Positions 42,997 through 48,975 of a stretch of 48,975 bases of DNA are shown piece after piece. The notes beneath the pieces were generated by a model. That model did no database searches, was not told the DNA's origin, and worked only from the letters and a program-made list of their open reading frames with translations. The position numbers and the translations under genes were made by a program. The first letter of the stretch is position 1. Every line of letters begins with the position of its first letter. Source of the DNA: Acidimicrobiaceae bacterium (GTDB lineage: Bacteria; Actinomycetota; Acidimicrobiia; Acidimicrobiales; Aldehydirespiratoraceae); contig VYBO01000142.1 of the NCBI GenBank assembly GCA_009844405.1, forward strand, positions 1-48,975, given 5' to 3'.

Positions 42997-44561
42997 GGAG
43001 ACTCAGGTCCCCCGCCCTGCAGGCGGTCTCCATGCCGGATGGCGAACTCGCGTCCGAGGGAGGCGGCGGGGAGCTGATCGGCGATCTCGACGGACCGCTG
43101 GCCGTGGTGGACCGGTCGGGAGCGGTGGCTCCGGTCGGCGTGGGATGGCGAGTGGTCTGGGCGGTCGGCGCCGGGGACCGTTGGCATGTCGCTGCGGAAG
43201 AGGCGGCGGTGCGGTCGGGGCTGATCGACGACATGCCGGCGACTGCGACGCTTATGAGAGTGCCGGGTGGCGACGTGATACTGCGAGTGGCCGCGGGCCG
43301 GGCTGGCCCGGCCAGGGCGGCTGTGCTGGAGTTCGTCAACGACTCGCCGGTGGCGGTGAACCTGGCCGTGGGAGTGGCCGGCTCCATCAGGTTGGCCGCG
43401 GTGCGCGGCTCCCGCCTGCTGGCCGACGACCGGGCGGTGGTGGAGCTGGGACGCACCCCCGGAGGGACCGCGGCCGTCGACGACGGCGACGTGTGGCGTG
43501 CCGTCCGGGCCGAGCCGTCCGCGGGGAACTGCGAGGCCCGGAGCCGCGAGGGGCGGGCCGCCGCCGCGGCGGTGATCCCACTGGCTCCACGGGTGCCCCT
43601 GCGGGTGACTGCCGCCGGTGTCGAGAGCCGGTCCTTGGGTTCCCCGGGCGGCGTCGGCTCGCCGGAGGAGATCGCAGCCGGCTGGCGTGCCGTGGTGGAG
43701 CGGGCCGCGGTGGTGGATCTCCCCGACGAGGCGGCCGCCAGAGCCTGGCGACGGGGAATCGCAGCGTCGATCCTGGCCGCGGGCCGCACCGAGTCGTCGG
43801 CGGCCGCCGTGGTGCACGACCGGGTGGGTCTTGCTTACGGCTGCACGAGCCTCGATTGGGGCTGTGCCGCGCGGGCCGCGGTCGTGCTCGACCGGGTGGG
43901 CCTGCCCGATGAGGCCGACAGGGCCAGGGGAGCGCTGGTCGCCGCGGCCGAGCGCTCGCTCCTGCCGCCGTTGGTCGCCGCGGCCGCGCTGCGAGCCTTG
44001 GCGTCGCGCCGGCTGCGGACCGGTCGGGTCTCGGGACTGGCGGAGTGGGCCGGTCCTCTGGCCGAGGCCGCGGGCGACCATCTCAACCCTCTCACCCTGG
44101 AACAGGTGGCCGCTGTCCTGGAGACCGAAGCGCCGGCCGCGGCCCGCGACGCCCGCCGCCTGCTCGCTGAGGCGTCGCCCATCTCGGTTTCGCGCTCCGT
44201 TGCCGGCGACGAACTCGCCGGAACGGCCCGGCGCAGCGTCGCCTTCGGCGGTGACGGTCTCGATGGCGTGGAGGCGCTGCTCCATTGCCTGGCCGCCGAA
44301 GCCGAGGATCATCTGGTCATCGCACCCACCCTGCCCGCCGAGTGGACCGGCGCACCGGTCGACACCAGCGGGCTGCTCACTCGTCATGGCGCGCTGTCGT
44401 TCTCGGTGCGCTGGCACGGAACCCGTCCGGCGCTCCTCTGGGACTTGACGCCCGCGGATCGCTCGGCCACCGCCGGACCCGGCGATGAAGTTGCCCTGCG
44501 CTGCGGACTCGACCCTTCCTGGACCACGTCGGAGCCCGCGGGCGAAGTGCTCCTCAGCTGA
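42993..44561 (+). CDS. Hypothetical protein coupled to gpsA
   Basis: 522 residues, family not recognised. The N-terminal half looks like a beta-rich domain (VILRVAAGRAGPARAAVLEFVNDSPVAVNLAVGVAG). The middle is Ala-rich and helical (EEAAARAW-type repeats, ALRALASRRLRTGRVSGLAEWA), suggesting an alpha/alpha barrel. The C-terminus (LVIAPTLPAEWTGAPV... LSFSVRWHGTRPALLWDL) resembles the beta-sandwich end of some glycoside hydrolases, so a sugar-related role is possible but unproven. The start is GTG, overlapping the gpsA stop (GTGA); ATG 43032 is the alternative. Its 3' part is duplicated at 47332-47949. Confidence 0.65.
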   Translation: MRRLRSPALQAVSMPDGELASEGGGGELIGDLDGPLAVVDRSGAVAPVGVGWRVVWAVGAGDRWHVAAEEAAVRSGLIDDMPATATLMRVPGGDVILRVAAGRAGPARAAVLEFVNDSPVAVNLAVGVAGSIRLAAVRGSRLLADDRAVVELGRTPGGTAAVDDGDVWRAVRAEPSAGNCEARSREGRAAAAAVIPLAPRVPLRVTAAGVESRSLGSPGGVGSPEEIAAGWRAVVERAAVVDLPDEAAARAWRRGIAASILAAGRTESSAAAVVHDRVGLAYGCTSLDWGCAARAAVVLDRVGLPDEADRARGALVAAAERSLLPPLVAAAALRALASRRLRTGRVSGLAEWAGPLAEAAGDHLNPLTLEQVAAVLETEAPAAARDARRLLAEASPISVSRSVAGDELAGTARRSVAFGGDGLDGVEALLHCLAAEAEDHLVIAPTLPAEWTGAPVDTSGLLTRHGALSFSVRWHGTRPALLWDLTPADRSATAGPGDEVALRCGLDPSWTTSEPAGEVLLS

Positions 44562-44651
44562 GGCCCGATTAGGGGCATCCAAGACTGTCAAATCCACCGC
44601 CTCTCGCAGCACCGGGACCCGGCGAAGTGTGGCGGCCGTGCTGCCCCACGC

Positions 44652-44681
44652 CGCTAGCCCCCCCAAAAGATGTGGCTAGCG
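44652..44681. terminator. Inverted repeat between convergent genes
   Basis: Perfect 8-base arms CGCTAGCC / GGCTAGCG flank a loop containing CCCCCAAAAGATGT. It lies 90 bases after one gene and 16 bases after the stop of the opposing gene, so it may terminate both. The rest of 44562-44696 shows nothing else. Confidence 0.45.
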
Positions 44682-44696
44682 CGGCTCAGATCCCGG

Positions 44697-45947
44697 TCAA
44701 GATGCGGTCCAAAGACGCGAGATCGGCAGCGCCAGAATGCGGTCATCGAGACGGTAGGCGCGTCCGCCAGTGTGCAGGACAACGCCGCAGACGAAGTCCT
44801 CGGGGGCCTTGTCGCGAAGCCAGCGCAAATGCCGTGCATCTGAGCGGTCCACAGTCGGGCCCGACTTGATCTCGACCGCGACCAGCCGCCCGTCGGCAGC
44901 CTCAGCGACAACGTCGATCTCCAGCCCGCCACGGTCGCGGAAATGGTGCAGCGTGACGACGCCACGATGCCAGGACGCTTGGCGGTGCATCTCGTTGACG
45001 GCGAACGACTCGACGATCTGTCCGCGGGCAGGGTCAGTAGGGCGCGCCAGAGCCTGAGGCGACTTGCCGAGAAGGTGGGCCGCGAGTCCGCTGTCTGTGA
45101 TGTGGACCTTCGGCCGGCGGGCGGCCTTGCTTGTGAGATTGCGCGACCATGCCGGCAGCAGCAGCACCAGGTAGGTCATCTGCAGATACCCGAGGTACGC
45201 CTCGGTGGTGTGACTGCTCCCGAACCCGGCGTCCTCGTGCAGGTTCTTCATCACCAGCTCGCCCGCTGTGCGCGCCGCCAGCAGCCTCAGCAGTTTGGGA
45301 AGGTCCTGGGTGCGGCGAGCGCTGGAGAGGTCCTTGATGTCGCGCTGGATGACGGTCCGCAGATAGTCGCGGAACCATGTGTGTCGGGCTGGCGGCGACA
45401 GGAATACCGCCTCTGGGAAACCGCCGGCGCAGGCCCGTTCGAGGTAGTCGCTGGTGCCCAGAGGCGAGGCTCCGCCTTCGAGGAGGCGGTTGTGGTCCGA
45501 GAAGGCCGCCTCGATGAACCCGTCTGGCGTCTGGTGAAGCTCGCCCTGGGTGAACGGCCACAACTCCAGGAACACCGCCCGCCCGGCGAGGGACTCCGAG
45601 ATGGTCGGGACGGTCAAGAAGTCCGCTGAACCATTGAGAAGGAACTGTCCACGGCTAGGATCGTCATCCACGACGTGCTTGATCGCCCGTATCAGCGGAT
45701 CCCCAGCGCGTTGCACCTCGTCGAAGGCTCGCGGGGTCTCCCCGAACGCCGCGAATCCGTCGGGGTCCGTTAGCGCGGCTTGCAGCGTAGCGACGCGATC
45801 AAGCCGAGCAAAGGTGCCCGAGCCGCCCAACACGCGGCGCACCAGAGTGGTCTTGCCCGCTTGGCGTGGCCCTGTAACCGCCACGACTCGGAAATCATCC
45901 AGCGCCTGGCGGGTGATCGGTTCCAGCCTCCGCGGCAACTCGTTCAT
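44697..45947 (-). CDS. AAA ATPase with DUF4143 domain
   Basis: 416 residues. The N-terminal AAA_14-type ATPase has Walker A VTGPRQAGKTTL (24-35), Walker B in PRAFDEVQ, and the arginine-rich sensor region after LLNGSADF. The C-terminal DUF4143 part carries a PD-(D/E)xK-like arrangement LEIDVVAEAADGRLVAVEIKSG near residues 355-376. Such ATPases are widespread, often on mobile or accessory DNA, with no settled function. ATG 45947 has AGGAA upstream. It sits between the two copies of the duplicated gene segment, so it may have arrived with that rearrangement. Confidence 0.85.
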   Translation of the reverse strand: MNELPRRLEPITRQALDDFRVVAVTGPRQAGKTTLVRRVLGGSGTFARLDRVATLQAALTDPDGFAAFGETPRAFDEVQRAGDPLIRAIKHVVDDDPSRGQFLLNGSADFLTVPTISESLAGRAVFLELWPFTQGELHQTPDGFIEAAFSDHNRLLEGGASPLGTSDYLERACAGGFPEAVFLSPPARHTWFRDYLRTVIQRDIKDLSSARRTQDLPKLLRLLAARTAGELVMKNLHEDAGFGSSHTTEAYLGYLQMTYLVLLLPAWSRNLTSKAARRPKVHITDSGLAAHLLGKSPQALARPTDPARGQIVESFAVNEMHRQASWHRGVVTLHHFRDRGGLEIDVVAEAADGRLVAVEIKSGPTVDRSDARHLRWLRDKAPEDFVCGVVLHTGGRAYRLDDRILALPISRLWTAS

Positions 45948-46321
45948 CGGTCTGTTCCTGCTGCCAGCGCCAGCTAGGCCTACTGCTCTTTCCGTCCCAG
46001 TTCTAATGCTAATATCGTCCGAATGATACTGCCATTGTCGTCCGTCCTCAACTGACGGATGGCGCGACCCGCTGCTGGTGCTGGCCCATGTGGTGCCCCG
46101 GATCGGCTTGCTGCGGTGGACGCAGATCGGAGTGTTGACGAGGTCCAATGCTTCGCTCTTCGACGGTCTTGACAGGTGCCGATGCACTGTTTGTCATCAC
46201 CCCAAGTATCCGCAGATCGCGCTCTTTGGCATGTGTCAACCTGATGTAGCTTGTCGGCAGATTAACGTCACGCAGTGGAGGGTCTACTTGGGCAGCGTGA
46301 GTCGTTGACGGGGTCAGCGGC
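45948..46321. other. Gene-free accessory stretch
   Basis: 374 bases without a convincing gene. An AT-rich patch at about 46004-46027 (TAATGCTAATATCGTCCG) probably holds the promoter of the minus-strand ATPase. The rest has lower GC than the surroundings and no recognisable repeat, RNA or terminal inverted repeat. Confidence 0.5.
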
Positions 46322-47331
46322 TCATGCCTTCCACTGCCCGAACGGGACGCCCCTGACGTGGGGCTCGCATGCGAGCTGTTCGCCGAGTTCGGCGATCTCG
46401 TCGATTTCCCAACCCAAAGCGGCGCACACGGCTTCGTCCCAGCGGCGGCGGATCTCGGTGTAGCCGTCACGGAACTGAGGGACGAACTCGTAGCGGGTGG
46501 CCTCCCAGCAGGCGGCGAGCGTCTCGCTGATGTGAGCGTCATACAGGTTCGGGATTGGGAGGTCGCCCCAGACGGCGGGGTTGTAGAACGGGAATCTCAG
46601 CTTCTTGCCCGGACCCCGCAGGGTCAACAAACGTCCGGGCGTGGAGTTGAGAAACACGGCGGCTGCCTTGCTGGCACCGCGGTCTAGACCGGTGACGGGC
46701 ATCCACCCCTGCCCGACATAGCGCTCGTCTGACGCGACCGCGGTGAGCCGGGCCGTCGACGGCTGGTGCCCCATTGACACCAACAGATGTCCAGCCTTTG
46801 CCAGGATTGCCAGATCGCCCGATTCCTTGGGTTCCCACCATTCGTCGGGGATGGCTTCAATGTGTTGCTGCCCATCAGCCCCTTTGGAAGCCAGAACCGG
46901 GAAGGCGCCGGACCCACCGTCGGCGGCCTGTTGATGCCCTCCGCGATGCAAGTCTCGCCCCGTCTGGCGCACTATTCGCTCCTCGTGTCGCCCGGCGGCA
47001 GAGTCTTGCGGTAGCCGCTGTAGAGCGGCTGGAGCGTCGCTTGGACCCTCACGCGCCCCTGCCCGTCGCGTGCGTCGTTCTGCGGTATCCGGCGCTGAGC
47101 GTCGGGCTGGTCTTGTGGATCGTGATCTCTCTCTCTCTCTCTCTGCATTGCTGCGAGGTCGGCGTGCTGGGCGAAGGCTGCGGCTGCCGTCGCGAGACTT
47201 GGAGACCGCCACACAGCAGCAGTCCAGTCGCCCGAAGCGACACGCTCTGCGGGCCAATACGAGACTTCGCCCCACCCATCGGGCAGTGTCCCCGTCTGGG
47301 TGGACCGCAGATATGAGTGAAGCGCCTCGGT
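46322..47331 (-). pseudogene. C-terminal remnant of an N6-adenine methylase / restriction-type protein
   Basis: Pieces in three frames on the minus strand make up the C-terminal part of a protein related to the methyltransferase at 19145. TEALHSYLRSTQTGTLPDGWGEVSYWPAERV ends at the (CT)9 tract (about 47331-47145). ITIHKTSPTLSAGYRRTTHATGRGA follows in the next frame (about 47125-47049). After roughly 140 inserted or scrambled bases, FPVLASKGADGQQHIEAIPDEWWE leads an intact frame to the stop at 46322. The segment PVLASKG..GQQHIEAIP parallels PVLWAHEAGSGRESQIEVRP in the intact gene, and VFLNSTPGRL parallels ALWMNTTLGL. There is no catalytic part, so it is dead as it stands. Confidence 0.65.
47126..47144. 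repeat. (CT)9 simple-sequence tract
   Basis: Uninterrupted CT dinucleotide repeat, nine units (47127-47144), inside the methylase remnant. On the coding (minus) strand it is (AG)9, giving Arg-Glu repeats. The protein homology changes frame at this point, as expected from slippage. Confidence 0.9.
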
Positions 47332-47949
47332 GTCGTGCTCGACGGGGTGGGCCTGCCCGATGAGGCCGACAGGGCCAGGAGGGCGCTGGTCCGCGAGGCC
47401 GGGTTCGCCTCGATCCCGCCGCCGCTGGCCGCGGCTGCGCTGCGGGCTTTGGCCTCGCGCCGGCTGCGGACCGGTAGGGTCTCGGGACTGGCGGAGTGGG
47501 CCGGTCCTCTGGCCGAGGCCGCGGGTGGCCATCTCGACCCTCTCACTCTGGAGCAAGTGGCCGCCGTCCTAGAGACCGAAGCGCCGGCCGCGGCCCGCGA
47601 CGCCCGCCGCATCCTGGTCGAGACACATTCGGCACCCTCGATGCCGGATGCGGCTGCGACCACCGACGGCCTCGCCATCGCTGTGCGGAACGGCATCGCA
47701 TTCGGCGAGGACGGCCCCGCCGGGGTCGAGGCCCTGCTGGAATGCCTAGTCGGGGAGTCCCCCGATCACCTTGTCGTCCTGCCCGCGCTGCCCAGCGACT
47801 GGAAGAGCGCGCCGCTCGACGTGCGGGATCTGGTCACCCGCCAAGGCCTGCTGTCGTTCTCGGTGCGCTGGCACGGGAGCCGTCCGGCGCTGCTCTGGGA
47901 GCTGGTGCCGCCAACGCAGCGACCCTTCTTCAAGTTGTTAGAATCTTGA
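47317..47949 (+). pseudogene. Truncated recent duplicate of the 42993 gene
   Basis: From about 47332 the DNA matches the 3' part of the gene at 42993-44561 (from about 43881) almost base for base at first (GTCGTGCTCGAC, then CTGCCCGATGAGGCCGACAG) and less so further on. The frame is open for 210 residues, and the C-terminal end differs (PPTQRPFFKLLES). It lacks the first 295 residues of the parent. The left edge abuts the methylase remnant within one base or so. Confidence 0.8.
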
Positions 47950-47963
47950 AAGTGAGACCCTAA

Positions 47964-48975
47964 CTCAGACTTGACGACATTCCTGAGCGGCTGTCCGAAG
48001 ACGACTTCTGGAATCTGTTTGGTCGAATCGAGCACCAGTCGCTGGACTTCAAGCGCGGGGTCCCTGATGACATCCTGGCGACGATCCCAGCCATGGCCAT
48101 GACGGATGGTGGCCTCATCGTCCACGGCGTCGCTGACGATCGAACGATCATCGGCTGCCCTCTCTCGCAGAACACGGCGGACCGCATACAGCGATACGCG
48201 CGAGAGTGCGACGTCGAGGTGCGTGCTCGACCGGTTCAGGTCGGCGAGTCCGAGATCACCGTGACCGAGATGCCTGAGATCCGAGGTCGCGTCGTCACTA
48301 CCCCTGACGGAAGGCTGCTCAGGCGAGTTGGCGGAGATTCCCAGCCGCTGCGCGGCGACGCGCACTCACGGTTCATCCGCGAGCGCGAGGATCGTCCGGG
48401 CGAAGAAGAGCCCGCCCGCGGCTTTCGGTCGGATGACGTGGACCTGTCGGTCCTGAACGAGGTGCTTGCTGCGGAAGCGAGACCGGCTGCCGAACGCGAC
48501 AACGCTCTCCGTGCGCTGGTGGACCTGGGAGTGGCGCTTCCGGGCGAGTCTTCTGCCGACGCGACGGTACTGCGGGCCGCCGCGGTGCTACTTGCACGCG
48601 ATCCCGGGAAGTTCTTCCCCACCGCCCATCTTCTTGGCAGCTGGGGGATCCGTGACCGTGACGCTACGGAATCGATTCCTCGTGGATGTCGAGGATCAGG
48701 TCTGGCTTTCGTTGCTCGGCCACTATCCCATGACGGTGGACGAGCGCAGGGCACTGGTGCTCGCCCACCGGGAAGGGTCGGTGACGCCTGGGCGCCTTCG
48801 CCAGGTGCTGGGCGATTCAGATGTGACGGTGACGGCGGTGCTCCATGCCGACGCGCCGGCGGTGGGCGCTTTCGCCGGGTGCTGGGCGATTCAGATGTGA
48901 CGGTGACGGCGGTGCTCCATGCCGACGCGCCGGCGGTGGGCGCTTTCGCCGGGTGCTGGGCGATTCAGATGTGAC
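47964..48975 (+). pseudogene. Schlafen/AlbA_2-type ATP-binding protein, damaged; runs off the window
   Basis: LDDIPERLSEDDFWNLFGRIEHQSLDFKRGVPDDIL... AMTDGGLIVHGVADDRTIIGCP is the AlbA_2 (divergent AAA-4/Schlafen-like) domain. Reading back from it, a TAA (47961-47963) is met before any ATG, GTG or TTG; the first ATG (48093) lies inside the domain, so the start is lost or non-standard. The C-terminal part continues one frame over after a G5 run at 48643-48647 (TLRNRFLVDVEDQVWLSLLGHYPMTVDERRALVL), a frameshift or a sequencing error. It ends in the 74-bp tandem repeats at the window edge. Such domains often belong to defence or regulatory genes. Confidence 0.65.
48804..48975 (+). repeat. 74-bp tandem repeat at the end of the window
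   Basis: The unit begins GGTGCTGGGCGATTCAGATG. It starts at 48804, 48878 and 48952, an exact 74-base period, with at least 2.3 copies before the window ends. Since 74 is not a multiple of 3, each copy shifts the frame. The copies are nearly identical, so recent expansion or an assembly artefact at a contig end are both possible. Confidence 0.9.

Noticed and set aside
46048-46542. 164-codon minus-strand gene in the accessory block
   Set aside because: It is Ser/Pro/Arg-rich, overlaps the better-supported methylase remnant, and has no ribosome binding site or homology.

Overview
The window is GC-rich bacterial DNA with frequent GTG starts, overlapping stop/start codons and F420-linked genes (a CofC-type guanylyltransferase and luciferase-like oxidoreductases). 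This points to an actinobacterium, plausibly of the Acidimicrobiia type. No rRNA or tRNA gene was recognised, so the placement is inference. Many genes appear to be transcribed leaderless or nearly so: a TANNNT -10 box sits only 6-9 nt before the start codon.

Layout. 1-4413: phenylacetate epoxidation operon paaZ-paaA-paaB-paaC, with a three-copy 71-bp palindromic repeat wedged between paaB and paaC. 4442-6751: MMPL/RND-type transporter. 6797-7286: small toxin-antitoxin-like pair with its own promoter and palindrome. 7383-16456 (minus strand): an ABC importer (lipoprotein, two permeases, ATPase), a luciferase-like oxidoreductase, a CoA-acylating semialdehyde dehydrogenase, a dihydropyrimidinase and a beta-ureidopropionase. 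Together these look like uptake and reductive-type breakdown of a pyrimidine or hydantoin. 16535-18420: CoA-binding protein and O-acetylhomoserine sulfhydrylase.

18501-26787 is the most striking accessory block. A 973-residue adenine-type DNA methyltransferase with a possible N-terminal nuclease fold faces, tail to tail, a 1493-residue protein that joins a GHKL/sacsin-like ATPase to an SF2 DEAH helicase. This looks like an antiphage or restriction-type system (helicase + methylase + ATPase) in a two-gene format.

26916-31396 returns to metabolism: cupin, PAC2-family protein, leuA with a clear leucine attenuator (leader peptide MTTFADLLLLV), and an enoyl-CoA hydratase family protein. 31482-34700 holds a secreted coiled-coil M15 peptidase-like protein, then a decayed zone with two luciferase-like oxidoreductase pseudogenes, one split by tandem copies of a 139-bp dispersed repeat.

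34750-44561 carries a methyltransferase, an inositol-phosphatase family enzyme, a lipid kinase, a tightly overlapped cofC / PIG-L deacetylase / P-type ATPase operon, and gpsA coupled to an unknown gene. 44562-48975 is a second accessory block: a DUF4143-type ATPase, a decayed methylase relative with a (CT)9 tract, a recent partial duplicate of the unknown gene, and a broken Schlafen/AlbA-type gene that runs into 74-bp tandem repeats at the window edge.
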